This document shows positions 41,408 to 50,697 of a stretch of 64,000 nt of DNA, one piece after another. Origin of the DNA: Nocardia anaemiae NBRC 100462. GTDB taxonomy: Bacteria > Actinomycetota > Actinomycetes > Mycobacteriales > Mycobacteriaceae. The notes beneath the pieces were generated by a model. That model saw only the letters and a list, made by a program, of their open reading frames with translations. It had not been told where the DNA came from and searched no databases. Position 1 is the first letter of the stretch, and the number at the start of each line of letters is the position of its first letter. The translations under genes were made by a program, and so were the position numbers. The DNA is taken from positions 62,001 through 126,000 of the forward strand of contig NZ_BDAZ01000001.1 of NCBI RefSeq assembly GCF_001612725.1, read 5' to 3'.

Positions 41408-42513
41408 CGCAGCCCCTGCCCAGCCGGTGCGCTGAGCACCCCGAGTACGGCATCCGCGGCATCGCGCAGCGGCCCGCGGCGCAGAGTGAGCCCGCCGCGT
41501 TCCAGGCGGGCGGCCAGTCCGGGTTGAGCTCGCACGGCGGCTAGTAGCGGAAGGTCGAGGACCTCGGCGACTTCCGGACCGCGGAGCCCGCCGGGGGCCG
41601 GGCCACGGACTACCAAGCCCTGGTTGGGATTTCGTCGACCGATGTGGGCGGCGACCGATTCGGCGGCGGCTACTGCGCGCAGGCGGGCGGGGACGACCAG
41701 GACGACGAGGTCGGCAGCGTCGAGTATTTGGTCGGCATGCGGGCCGCGTTCGCCCGAGATGTCGCATATCACCAAATCGCCTGCGGCACGGCCCGCTTCG
41801 ATGACGGCGCGGATGGCGGCGGGACCGATCTCGGCGGGCAAGCGTCCGGCGCCGCCGCGGCCGCAGGACAGTACCGCCAGTCCCGGCGCGGCCGCGGGTA
41901 GTGCACTGTGCAGTGCGGCGGCGGAGACCCGACCGTCCTCGATCACCAGATCCGGCCAGCGGAGTCCGGCCCCTGTTTCGATGCCGAGCAGCAGGTCGAG
42001 GCCACCGCCGAGGGGTGCGCCGTCGACGAGCACGGTGTCGCGACGGAACCGCTCGGCGGCGGATCGCAGTCCGGTCGCCGCGGCCAATGTGGAGGCGCCC
42101 GCACCGCCGTTCGCACCCGCGATCGCGACGACGACACCGTCGCCCACGCGGTACTCGCCGTGCTCAGCAAACTTCTCGATAAGCCCGACCGCGGCACCCG
42201 GCAGCGCGATGACGCACTCGGCACCGACTGCCGCGGCCGCCTGCCAATCGGCCAGTCCGGGTTCCCCATCCGTCACCAACACGATGCCGATTCGCCGGAG
42301 ATAACCGGCCCGCGCACAGCTCTCGGCCGCCACTGTGTCGAGGACCACCAGAGGCGCCGCAACCCACGTGTGCCGACCGACAGCTAGCGCACGCTCGTCG
42401 AGCTCGCGCTCGGCAGCCGCCGCGACCCGGCGTACCTCGTCGAGCAGCCGGGTGTCCTGGATGAGCACGAGCGCGGGTGGCGGCGTGAGTGCCGGAGCGG
42501 CTTCGAGATTCAT
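41404..42513 (-). CDS. ssd: Ssd septum-site-determining / CpaE-like protein
   Basis: A 369-residue CpaE/MinD-superfamily protein like Rv3660c (Ssd): an N-terminal receiver-like domain (LVLIQDTRLLDEVRRV), then a deviant Walker ATPase region (VVVAIAGANGGAGASTLAAA, DTVLVDGAPLGGGLD, ADLVVLVVPARL). The P-loop lacks the usual Lys pair, reading GANGGAGAST. Such proteins localise Tad pili or affect septation. ATG 42513 is chosen over a longer frame from 42537; both have weak ribosome sites. First gene of the tad operon, divergent from the HAD gene. Confidence 0.75.
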   Translation of the reverse strand: MNLEAAPALTPPPALVLIQDTRLLDEVRRVAAAAERELDERALAVGRHTWVAAPLVVLDTVAAESCARAGYLRRIGIVLVTDGEPGLADWQAAAAVGAECVIALPGAAVGLIEKFAEHGEYRVGDGVVVAIAGANGGAGASTLAAATGLRSAAERFRRDTVLVDGAPLGGGLDLLLGIETGAGLRWPDLVIEDGRVSAAALHSALPAAAPGLAVLSCGRGGAGRLPAEIGPAAIRAVIEAGRAAGDLVICDISGERGPHADQILDAADLVVLVVPARLRAVAAAESVAAHIGRRNPNQGLVVRGPAPGGLRGPEVAEVLDLPLLAAVRAQPGLAARLERGGLTLRRGPLRDAADAVLGVLSAPAGQGLR

Positions 42514-42634
42514 GCAGGTCAGCCTGCTCGAAGACAAAGCCGGGCAGAAGACGCAATATGCCGAATGTGGATAACTCGGGGGGTGTGGATAAATCCGGAG
42601 GGCCGAATCCGGGAGAACCTCCCCCGAAATAGAG

Positions 42635-42701
42635 GACGGCCCCAGCCGGGGGGGGAGGAGGCTGGGGCCGTCGGGTTCAGCCCCGGGGGGTCGGGCTGAA
42701 C
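42635..42701. other. Two adjacent strong hairpins in a divergent promoter region
   Basis: A 13-bp stem (42635-42647 with 42660-42672) and a 9-bp stem (42675-42683 with 42693-42701), both GC-rich, lie between the divergent ssd and HAD genes, where no terminator is expected. They lack T-runs. They could insulate the two promoters or belong to an unrecognised leader RNA. Confidence 0.45.
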
Positions 42702-42880
42702 GCGCCTGGACTATGTCCAGGTGCCAGCAATACTACACCCAAGCCCGGGCCACAACGCAAGTCTGTCGTCGGAGAACTTTATGGCCACCACCGGCCCGGC
42801 GTCTGCGGGGCAAACCCGCCGAACGAACCGGACGTGCGACCCGTCGGACACCGTCGCCTCGGCATGCATATTCTGAACGA

Positions 42881-43750
42881 GTGACGGCCGATGGCGACCA
42901 GACAGAGCTCGCGAACCAGACGGCACGGGACGTGACGGCAACGAAGCGACCGGGCGCCGGGGGCGAGCGCGTGGCCGCCTTCTTCGATCTCGACAAGACG
43001 GTGATCGCGAAATCGAGCACCTATGTGTTCAGTAAGCCCTTCTACGCACAGGGCCTGCTGAACCGGCGCGCGGTGCTGGAGAGCAGTTACGCCCACTTCC
43101 TGTTCATGCTGTCGGGCGCCGACCACGATCAGATGGAGCGCATGCGCGCCAATCTGACGAATATGGTCGCGGGCTGGGACGTCGAACAGGTGAAATCGAT
43201 TGTGGCCGAGACACTTCACGAACTCGTCGACCCGCTGATCTACGCCGAGGCCGCGGATCTCATTGCCGACCACAAGATCCGGGGACACGATGTGGTGATC
43301 GTCTCGGCCTCGGGCGAGGAGATCGTCGGGCCGATCGCCGAGGTGCTCGGCGCCTCGCATACCGCGGCGACCCGGATGGTGGTCGAGGACGGCCGCTACA
43401 CCGGCGAGGTCGAGTTCTACTGTTACGGTGCCGGTAAGGTGACCGCGATCGAAAAGCTCGCCGCCGCTGAGGGTTACGATCTCACGCGGTGTTATGCCTA
43501 CTCCGATTCGGTGACCGATCTACCGATGCTGACCGCGGTGGGGCATCCGACCGCGGTGAATCCGGATCGCAATCTGCGTCGCGAAGCGGTGGCCAAGGGA
43601 TGGCCGATCCTCACCTTCTCCAACCCGGTCTCGCTGTGGGCGCGTTTCCAGAGTCCGTCGTCGACCACCCTTGCCGCGACGGCGGCGGTGGGGCTGAGTG
43701 CGGTGCTGGCCGGGGCGATCAGCTACCGGCTGCTGCGCCGACGCCGCTGA
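42881..43750 (+). CDS. HAD-IB family phosphatase (SerB-like, Rv3661 type)
   Basis: A 289-residue HAD hydrolase: catalytic motif FFDLDKTVI with both Asp residues, VIVSASGEEIV as motif II, and CYAYSDSVTDLPML as motif III/IV, the pattern of SerB-like HAD-IB enzymes. A hydrophobic C-terminus (LAATAAVGLSAVLAGAISY) suggests membrane attachment. Substrate unknown. GTG 42881 is used; the longer frame covers the hairpin region. Rv3661 occupies this place in M. tuberculosis, next to the MTS2823 RNA. Confidence 0.8.
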   Translation: MTADGDQTELANQTARDVTATKRPGAGGERVAAFFDLDKTVIAKSSTYVFSKPFYAQGLLNRRAVLESSYAHFLFMLSGADHDQMERMRANLTNMVAGWDVEQVKSIVAETLHELVDPLIYAEAADLIADHKIRGHDVVIVSASGEEIVGPIAEVLGASHTAATRMVVEDGRYTGEVEFYCYGAGKVTAIEKLAAAEGYDLTRCYAYSDSVTDLPMLTAVGHPTAVNPDRNLRREAVAKGWPILTFSNPVSLWARFQSPSSTTLAATAAVGLSAVLAGAISYRLLRRRR

Positions 43751-43897
43751 GGCGTAGCTGCCCGGTTCGGCCCGCATCGGAGGGCTGTTCAGGGGCGCGG
43801 CGGACGGCTTGCCGACCTACCACAGAGGCCGCCGCGACCAGGGATTCAACCACGAAACGCCGGTAGACACACCGCTTATTGAATGTTTTCCGAAGCC

Positions 43898-43927
43898 TTG
43901 ATGTGAGGGCAGTCACAGTGTAGAACT
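43898..43927 (+). promoter_or_regulatory. Sigma-A-type promoter for the Ms1-like RNA
   Basis: A TTGATG box (43898-43903) and a TAGAAC box preceded by TG (43921-43926) are separated by 17 bases, a good housekeeping promoter layout. The start of transcription would be about 43,934, at the beginning of the predicted RNA and well past the HAD stop. Confidence 0.55.
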
Positions 43928-43933
43928 GTAACT

Positions 43934-44229
43934 ACGGAAGGACGGAAGGCCAGAGCGGAGCCGGAAGAGAAGGCTCAGCTCCCCGACCCACCCTTCCCAG
44001 CACGGGCACCAGGCACCCACGCGGAGCGCGCCGCGACAAGGGCAGAAGCGTTGTGGGCCTGCGAGATCCGGGTTTTCGACGGCGAAGGCCTCGCACAGGT
44101 TGCGGGGATGAACCGGCGGAGTTCGGATAATCGCCGAGGCCGCAGAACACAACCCACCTAGCACGCTTGGTAACCGGGTATCCGTGCTAGCGGGCGGTGA
44201 GGTCGTCAACGACAACGCCGCCCGCTTTG
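43934..44229 (+). ncRNA. Ms1/MTS2823-type small RNA (RNA polymerase-binding)
   Basis: In M. tuberculosis the roughly 300-base RNA MTS2823 (Ms1 in M. smegmatis), which binds core RNA polymerase in stationary phase, lies between Rv3661 and Rv3662c. Here the same two neighbours flank a 490-base gap with no protein gene, a promoter at 43,898, and a terminator hairpin ending at 44,229. That predicts a transcript of about 296 bases, matching the known length. Assigned from synteny and boundary signals, not from a sequence match. Confidence 0.7.
44191..44229 (+). terminator. Terminator hairpin of the Ms1-like RNA
   Basis: GCGGGCGG (44191-44198) pairs with CCGCCCGC (44219-44226), with a smaller inner stem (GTCGT with ACGAC), followed by TTT. 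It ends 15 bases before the stop of the convergent Rv3662c-like gene. Confidence 0.65.
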
Positions 44230-44243
44230 ATGTGTGTGGGTCC

Positions 44244-44990
44244 CTATCCGGATGCCGCGTCGGCGATCGATGTCGCCTCCCGCGCACCGTCTTCGAAGGC
44301 GCCGCAGCACAGGATCACCCAGCCGCCCACCGCATCCGGAGCACTCGAGCCGAATCCGGTCGCCGCATCCAGATACTGCTGACGCCGCCGCAACCAGAAC
44401 ACCTCCGGCACGCCGAGGCTGTGCGGGTCCAGCCCACTGGACGCGGCAACGAGTCGCGAGGCGGCCCGCGCCACGATGCCGTCGGCCGTACCGAACGGCC
44501 GCAATGTCAGTAGCTCGCCGTGCACGACCGCGGCGATGACCGGGGCCGGCGCCTTGGATCCGAGCACGGTCTGCGCCAGCAGGTCGAGCCGTTCGGCCAC
44601 GCCGCCGTCAGAGCGCGGCCGCCCGAGTAGCGCCTCGTCGGTCACCAGGTCGGCGGCGGCCAGCAGGTGCAGCCGGGCCAGCGCCTGCAGCGGCGCACGC
44701 TGCCAGGTGCCGATCAGATTCCGCAGCGCTTCACCGTCGAGTGCCTGCCCAACCCGCAGCGAACCGGCCAGGATCGGATCCGCGACCCGGCCGTCGGCGG
44801 GCAGCTCGGTGCTGCCGCCCTCGATCGCGGCGGATGAGCGCGCGGCCCGCACCGCCGCCTCGGCGGCCGTGGTCGGCCAGCCCCGCCGGTTCGCCTTGTG
44901 CCGATGCACGGCGGCGAGCGCGTCACGCGCCTTATCGGCGGCTTCGCGCACACCTGGCAGATCGACGAGGGGCTGTAGCGGATCGGTCAC
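44244..44990 (-). CDS. Rv3662c-like conserved hypothetical protein (degenerate Fic-like fold possible)
   Basis: A 248-residue Ala/Leu-rich helical protein homologous by position to Rv3662c. ARSSAAIEGGSTELP and LLTLRPFGTADGIVARA resemble the inhibitory and catalytic segments of Fic-type proteins, but the catalytic HxFxxGNGR motif is replaced (RPFGTADGI), so no AMPylation activity is expected. GTG 44990 is used. The gene converges with the Ms1-like RNA and follows the dppD gene by 49 bases. Confidence 0.65.
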   Translation of the reverse strand: MTDPLQPLVDLPGVREAADKARDALAAVHRHKANRRGWPTTAAEAAVRAARSSAAIEGGSTELPADGRVADPILAGSLRVGQALDGEALRNLIGTWQRAPLQALARLHLLAAADLVTDEALLGRPRSDGGVAERLDLLAQTVLGSKAPAPVIAAVVHGELLTLRPFGTADGIVARAASRLVAASSGLDPHSLGVPEVFWLRRRQQYLDAATGFGSSAPDAVGGWVILCCGAFEDGAREATSIADAASG

Positions 44991-45039
44991 TGTGCTGATT
45001 TTGCCGCGCCCGCACCGCGACCGATCCACTACCCCCTGG

Positions 45040-46743
45040 TCAGCCCGCCAGCAGGTCCCGTCCGGGAATGGCGTCGAGCAGGCGGCGGGTGTACTCCTCC
45101 CTGGGGTGCTGGAAGACCTCGTCGGTGGTGGCCGCTTCGACGATCCTGCCGGTCTGCATGACCAGGACGTCGTCGGCGATCTGCCGGACGACGGCCAAGT
45201 CATGGGTAATGAACAGATAGGACAGACCCAGCTCGGCTTGTAAGTCGTTGAGCAGCTTGAGGATTTGCGCCTGGACCAGGACGTCGAGCGCGGAAACCGC
45301 TTCGTCGCACACCACGACCTCCGGGGAGAGCGCTAGCGCACGGGCCACCGCGACGCGCTGACGTTGGCCGCCGGAGAGTTCGTTGGGGTAGCGGCGCATT
45401 ACCGAAGACGGCAGCGATACCTTGTCCAACAGGTCGCGCACTGTCGCCTCACGTTCCTTGGCGGTGCCGATCTTATGCGTGCGCAGCGGTTCTTCGATGG
45501 TGCGGTAGATCGAGTACATCGGATCGAGCGAACCGTAAGGGTCCTGGAAAATGGGTTGCACCCGACGGCGAAAAGCGAACGCGCCCTTGCGATCCAGCTT
45601 CGCCACTTCGCGGCCGTCGAAGGTCACCGAGCCCGAGGTCGGTTCGAGCAGGCCCAGAACCATCTGTGCCACAGTGGATTTCCCCGAGCCGGACTCGCCG
45701 ACGATGGCGGTGGTCGTGCCGCGCTTCAACCGGAACGACACATCGTCGACCGCGACGAAATCCGTGGACTTCCACGGTGTACTACCCCGAATCTTGAACG
45801 CCTTGGTCAGATTCTGCGCGACCACCACGTCATCGGAGAGCGCGGCGATGTCGCTATCGCCCGCCGCGACCTCCTCGGCGACCTGTACCGCCTGCTCGCG
45901 CACCGCTATCCGCTCCCGCACCGAGGACAACCGCTGCGAGGCGAGCGAGGGAGCCGAATTCACCAGCTTCTTGGTGTACAGATGCTGCGGTTCGCGCAGA
46001 ATCTGCAGTGCCGGACCGGATTCCACCACCCTGCCGCGATACATCACCACCAAGTGCTCCGCACGTTCGGCGGCCAAGCCGAGGTCGTGGGTGATGAGCA
46101 GAACCGCGGTACCGAGTTCGCTGGTGAGTTCGTCGAGGTGGTCGAGGATCTGCCGCTGCACCGTCACGTCGAGGGCCGAGGTCGGCTCGTCGGCGATCAG
46201 CAGTTTGGGGCGGCAGGCCAACCCGATGGCGATGAGCGCGCGCTGACGCATACCGCCGGAGAATTCGTGCGGATACTGGTTCACCCGGCGCGCCGCATCG
46301 GACATACCGGCTTCCTCGAGCAGTTCGACAGCGCGCTGTTCGGCTGCCTTGCCTTTGGCAATACCATTGGCCTCCAACGTCTCTCGGATCTGGAATCCGA
46401 TCTTCCACACCGGATTCAGATTCGACATCGGATCCTGCGGCACCAATCCGATACCGCTGCCGCGGACCGCGACGACCTCCTTCTTCGACGCCTTCGCCAG
46501 ATCCTTGCCGTCGAATCTGATCGAGCCCGAGGTGACCTGCCCGGTGCCGGGCAGCAGGTCGATAACGCTGTGCGCGGTTGTGGACTTCCCGGATCCGGAT
46601 TCGCCGACGATGGCGACGGTCTGTCCCGGATACACCGTCAGGCTGACATCGCGCACCGCCGGAACCTTCTTGCCCTCGGCGGAGAAGCAGACGTTGAGAT
46701 CCTCGATCTCGAGCAATGGTTCATCGGACATCGCCGCGGTCAC
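45040..46743 (-). CDS. dppD: Dipeptide ABC transporter ATPase, fused DppD/DppF
   Basis: A 567-residue protein with two complete ABC ATPase domains (about 8-265 and 300-560). Each has Walker A GESGSGKST and an ABC signature (FSGGMRQR and LSGGQRQR), so it replaces separate DppD and DppF subunits, as does Rv3663c. It powers peptide import through DppB and DppC. GTG 46743 overlaps the dppC stop (GTGA); an internal ATG at 46731 is also possible. Last gene of dppABCD. Confidence 0.9.
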   Translation of the reverse strand: MTAAMSDEPLLEIEDLNVCFSAEGKKVPAVRDVSLTVYPGQTVAIVGESGSGKSTTAHSVIDLLPGTGQVTSGSIRFDGKDLAKASKKEVVAVRGSGIGLVPQDPMSNLNPVWKIGFQIRETLEANGIAKGKAAEQRAVELLEEAGMSDAARRVNQYPHEFSGGMRQRALIAIGLACRPKLLIADEPTSALDVTVQRQILDHLDELTSELGTAVLLITHDLGLAAERAEHLVVMYRGRVVESGPALQILREPQHLYTKKLVNSAPSLASQRLSSVRERIAVREQAVQVAEEVAAGDSDIAALSDDVVVAQNLTKAFKIRGSTPWKSTDFVAVDDVSFRLKRGTTTAIVGESGSGKSTVAQMVLGLLEPTSGSVTFDGREVAKLDRKGAFAFRRRVQPIFQDPYGSLDPMYSIYRTIEEPLRTHKIGTAKEREATVRDLLDKVSLPSSVMRRYPNELSGGQRQRVAVARALALSPEVVVCDEAVSALDVLVQAQILKLLNDLQAELGLSYLFITHDLAVVRQIADDVLVMQTGRIVEAATTDEVFQHPREEYTRRLLDAIPGRDLLAG

Positions 46744-47693
46744 CTCTTCCTCGACTTCGGATCGAGCGCGTCCCGCAGCGCGTCGCCGAGCAGGATGAAG
46801 CTCAGCACGGTCAGCGCCAAAGCCGTTGCGGGATAGAACAAAATCGGCGAGCCGCCGCGAAGTTCGTGCTGGTTGGTATTGATATCCGAGCCCCAGGACA
46901 CGATCGTCCGTGGCAGGCCGACACCGAGGTAGGACAGTGTCGCCTCGGTGACGATGAATGCGCCGAGCCAGATGGTGGTGACCACGATCAGCGGTCCGGC
47001 CGCATTCGGCAGCACATGACGCAGCAGCGTGCGTATTCGGGATACCCCCAATGCCTTTGCCGCCGTGACATATTCACTGTTCTTCGCCTCGATGACCGCA
47101 CTGCGCGCGATACGTGCCGCCTGGGGCCAGGTGAAGGCGGCAAGAATCAGGATGACGGTCCAGATCGTGCGTGAATCGAGCAGCTGCATGATGACGATCG
47201 CGGCCAGCATCAGCGGAATCGCGTAGAAGATCTCCGCGATGCGCGACACCACCGAATCGAGCAGCCCGCCGTAGAAGCCCGCGAGGGCCCCGAGCGTACC
47301 GCCGACGAGCAGGAATACCGTGGTGGCGCCCAACCCGGCCATTACGGAGGCGCGTGCACCGTAAACCGTTCGGGTGTAGACATCGCAGCCCTGTTTATCG
47401 AAACCGAAGGGGTGTCCGGGCCCGCGCGGATCCATGCTGAAATCGCCGTTGCAGTAACGCGGATCCTGATCGGAGAACAGGCCGGGCCACAGCACCACGA
47501 TGGCGATGAACACGATCATCACCGCGGCCACGATGAAGATCGGATTGCGACGCAATTGCCGCCACGCGTCCTGCCAGATGCTGGTCGGCGAACCGGTATC
47601 GACGACCTGATCGGTGGCGAGCACCTCGACTTCATCGGGCGGCGCGACGAAATGTCGTTGCCGGTCCCGAGCTTTCTTCTCCAGCTCAGGCAT
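46740..47693 (-). CDS. dppC: Dipeptide ABC transporter permease DppC
   Basis: A 317-residue permease with an N-terminal cytosolic tail, six membrane segments (first IFIVAAVMIVFIAIVVLWPG) and a binding-protein-dependent transport motif (ARSAVIEAKNSEYVTAAKAL, the EAA loop). ATG 47693 overlaps dppB by eight bases; a longer frame reaches 47720. Homologous to Rv3664c. Confidence 0.85.
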   Translation of the reverse strand: MPELEKKARDRQRHFVAPPDEVEVLATDQVVDTGSPTSIWQDAWRQLRRNPIFIVAAVMIVFIAIVVLWPGLFSDQDPRYCNGDFSMDPRGPGHPFGFDKQGCDVYTRTVYGARASVMAGLGATTVFLLVGGTLGALAGFYGGLLDSVVSRIAEIFYAIPLMLAAIVIMQLLDSRTIWTVILILAAFTWPQAARIARSAVIEAKNSEYVTAAKALGVSRIRTLLRHVLPNAAGPLIVVTTIWLGAFIVTEATLSYLGVGLPRTIVSWGSDINTNQHELRGGSPILFYPATALALTVLSFILLGDALRDALDPKSRKR

Positions 47694-48612
47694 ATCGGAT
47701 CCTCGGGTCGAGCGCGGCATAGAGCAGATCGATGATCAGATTCGAGATCAGGAAGATCACGATGAGCACGGTCACGAACGAGACCACCGTCGGCGGCTCA
47801 CCGCGGGTAATGGCCTGGTACAACGTGCCACCTACACCCGGAATATTGAAGATGCCCTCGGTGACGACCGCGCCGCCGATCAATGCACCGAGATCGGCGC
47901 CGAGGAAGGTGATCACCGGAATCATCGAATTACGCAGAATGTGCACGGTGACCACGCGTGGGCGACTGAGCCCCTTCGCGGTCGCGGTGCGCACGTAATC
48001 GGCGGACATGTTCTCCGCCACCGAGTTTCGGGTCAGCCGCAGCACGTAGGCGAACGACAGTGAACCGAGTACGAATGCGGGCACGAGCAATTCACCGACA
48101 CTCGCCTTACCGGTGACGGTCACCGGGGCGATACCCCACTTCACACCCAGTACGAACTGGGCGAGGAACCCGATCACGAAGATCGGCACCGCGATGATGA
48201 TCAGGCTGACCACCAGCAGTGTCGAGTCGAACAGTTTGCCTTTGCGCAGTCCGGCGATCAGACCGAAGACGACACCGAAGATGCCCTCGATGAGCACGGC
48301 CATGAATGCCAATTTGATGGTGATCGGGAATGCGCGGGCGAGTTCGTCGCGGACCGGGCGGCCGGAAAAGGCCGTCCCGAAGTCGAGGGTGAAAATGCCC
48401 TTCAGATACAGCAGATACTGCACGATGAACGGACGATCCAGGTGATAGCGCGCACGCAGCTGGGCCTCGACGGCAGGCGTCATCGGCTTGTCCCCGGCCA
48501 GCGCGTGGATCGGATCGCCCGGAACTAAGAAGACCAGTGCATAGATGAGCAGCGTCGCCCCGAGGAAGACGGGGATCATTTGGAGCAGACGCCGCACGAC
48601 ATACCAGGCCAT
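47686..48612 (-). CDS. dppB: Dipeptide ABC transporter permease DppB
   Basis: A 308-residue permease with the DppB/OppB start (MAWYVVRRLLQMIPVFLGAT), the periplasmic loop (GDPIHALAGDKPMTPAVEAQ) and an EAA-type loop (SVAENMSADYVRTATAKGLS). It forms the transmembrane pore with DppC. dppA ends 62 bases upstream. Homologous to Rv3665c. Confidence 0.9.
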   Translation of the reverse strand: MAWYVVRRLLQMIPVFLGATLLIYALVFLVPGDPIHALAGDKPMTPAVEAQLRARYHLDRPFIVQYLLYLKGIFTLDFGTAFSGRPVRDELARAFPITIKLAFMAVLIEGIFGVVFGLIAGLRKGKLFDSTLLVVSLIIIAVPIFVIGFLAQFVLGVKWGIAPVTVTGKASVGELLVPAFVLGSLSFAYVLRLTRNSVAENMSADYVRTATAKGLSRPRVVTVHILRNSMIPVITFLGADLGALIGGAVVTEGIFNIPGVGGTLYQAITRGEPPTVVSFVTVLIVIFLISNLIIDLLYAALDPRIRYA

Positions 48613-48674
48613 TTCGTCTCCTGGGTGAGCGGTGCGGCCGTGCCCGTCGGAACCGGCACGGCCGCGCCGGGCGG

Positions 48675-50273
48675 CTACTTCTCGATGTTTTCGAAGTCGA
48701 ACAGACCGTTCCAGGCCAGGTCGGCGTGCTTCACCTTGTCCGAACGTCCCGCCGCGGCAAGGTAATCGAGCACCGGGATATCGGCCATATCCTTGATCAG
48801 CAACGCCTGTGCCTGCGCCACGATCTTGTACGACTCGTCCAGCGTCGGCGCGGCCTGTGCGGCGTCGAGCAGGTGGTCGAATTCGGGGCTCTTGTAGTCG
48901 ACGTTATTGGTCTCGGAGTAGCTGTAGTACTGCGAGGTGAGGAACTGCAGCATGGTCGGGTAGTCGCCCTGCCAGCCGTAGCGGAACGCCTTGCCGATCG
49001 TCTTCTGGTTCACCAGATCTCGGATGTTCTTGAACGTCGGATACGGTGCGCCGACGGCATCGATACCGAGGGTGTTCTTGATGCTGTTGGCCACGGCCTC
49101 GATCCACGCCTGGTGGCCGCCGTCGGAGTTGTAGGCGATCTCGTAACGACCCGACCACGGCGAAATGGCATCGGCCTGCGCCCAAATCTTCTTGGCCTCT
49201 TCGGGGTTGTACTTCAACACCTCCGAGCCGGGCAGGTTGCCGTTGAATCCGGGCAGGGTGCTCGAAGTGAAGTCGCGCGCCGGAATCTTGGTGCCGTTGA
49301 AGATGGTGTCGCAGATCTGCTGCCGGTTGATCGCCATCGAGATCGCCCGGCGGCGCAGCAGTCCTTCCTCGCCGCCGAAATGCGGAACATTGGCTTGGAC
49401 GCCGATGTGCTGGTTCTGCGCGGAGGGGTCCAGGATCGCGCGATCGCCGAGGTCCTTCTTGTACGACGTCAGCGCGCTGTCCGGAATCGTGTCGAGGGTA
49501 TCGAGATTGCCCGCCTGCAGATCGGAGTAGGCGGTATCGAACGACTGGTACATGACGAACCGCAGACCCTTGTTCTTGGGCGCGCGTCCGCCCTTGTAGT
49601 CCGGGTTGGGCACCAGGTCGATCTTGACGTTGTGCTCCCAGGTCTGGAACTTGTACGGGCCGTTGCCGATCGGGTTCTCGCCGAAGGCCTTCATATCCTT
49701 GAACGCCGCATCGGGCAGCGGATAGAACGGCGCGTAGCCGAGTTCGGTCTCGAAGTCGATCGATGGCGACTTCAGCTCGACGGTGAAGGTTCGGTCGTCG
49801 ACCACCTTCAGCCCCGACATCGTTTGTGCCGTGGGCTTTTCGGCCGACACCTCATCGAATCCGACGATCGGAGTGAACACGTAGCTCTGCAACTGACCAT
49901 TGGTGCCGAGCGCGCCGTAGTTCCAGGCGTCGACGAACGACTTCGCGGTCACCGTGGTGCCGTCGGTGAACTTCCAGTCCGGCTTGATGGTGATCGTGTA
50001 GGTCTTGCGGTCGGTCGTCTTGATGGACTCGGCCATCTCGTCGTGCGCAACGCCCTTGCCGTCGTAGTACTTCAGACCGGCGAACAACCGGTCCACGACG
50101 CGACCGCCCATATTCTCGTTGGTGTTGGTCGGCACCAACGGATTCTGCGGCTCACCACCGTTCGTGGTGACGATGTCGGCGTCGGCACTATCGCTCGACG
50201 AACATGCGGACAGTCCCAGGCTTGTGGCCAGCAGGACTGCCGCGATCAACGCTGTAGCTCTGTTGAATCTCAA
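48675..50273 (-). CDS. dppA: Peptide-binding lipoprotein DppA
   Basis: A 532-residue family 5 solute-binding lipoprotein: signal and lipobox LSACSSS, TNGGEPQNPLVPTNTNENMG, then YKFQTWEHNVKIDLVPNPDY and a C-terminal PVLDYLAAAGRS. It captures oligo- or dipeptides outside the membrane and delivers them to DppBC. First gene of the dpp operon, divergent from acs. Homologous to Rv3666c. Confidence 0.9.
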   Translation of the reverse strand: MRFNRATALIAAVLLATSLGLSACSSSDSADADIVTTNGGEPQNPLVPTNTNENMGGRVVDRLFAGLKYYDGKGVAHDEMAESIKTTDRKTYTITIKPDWKFTDGTTVTAKSFVDAWNYGALGTNGQLQSYVFTPIVGFDEVSAEKPTAQTMSGLKVVDDRTFTVELKSPSIDFETELGYAPFYPLPDAAFKDMKAFGENPIGNGPYKFQTWEHNVKIDLVPNPDYKGGRAPKNKGLRFVMYQSFDTAYSDLQAGNLDTLDTIPDSALTSYKKDLGDRAILDPSAQNQHIGVQANVPHFGGEEGLLRRRAISMAINRQQICDTIFNGTKIPARDFTSSTLPGFNGNLPGSEVLKYNPEEAKKIWAQADAISPWSGRYEIAYNSDGGHQAWIEAVANSIKNTLGIDAVGAPYPTFKNIRDLVNQKTIGKAFRYGWQGDYPTMLQFLTSQYYSYSETNNVDYKSPEFDHLLDAAQAAPTLDESYKIVAQAQALLIKDMADIPVLDYLAAAGRSDKVKHADLAWNGLFDFENIEK

Positions 50274-50697
50274 CGCGTTCTCCCGATTTCGAGACAGGCA
50301 AAGGGGATCGGAGACGACGCATGGGTATCTGCCCGGACTCGATCCGCCTTGGAATGCCTGGGACGTTAGCTATTCGAAGCAGCCTTGTCACCGGATTGAC
50401 AGAGGTTCGTTCCACTTGTTACCAATCCGGCAACATCGTCGTAACGCGCTAAACATTAATGAGAAAACAGGCATCCGCCGGAACTATGCCTCCGTTGGGG
50501 CTTCCGGTATCCGGAGCTGGTTGGTCTATGACGATAGCTACCGAAGGCCCGGTTTGTCAGCGGATCGCGCAGGATACCCGCCGCGCTGACGCGATGGAAA
50601 CCCATTGGACACAGCAGGCGCGGGCTGGATCACAGTTGGTTACTGTCGAAATCGACTGCGACTGCCAGCACACGGGGCCACGTGAGGAAGAGACGAG
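50274..50697. other. Divergent promoter region of dppA and acs
   Basis: About 420 bases without a supported gene, holding the promoters for dppABCD (minus) and acs (plus). GAGGAAGAG just before the acs ATG is its ribosome site. No strong palindrome was recognised. Confidence 0.5.
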
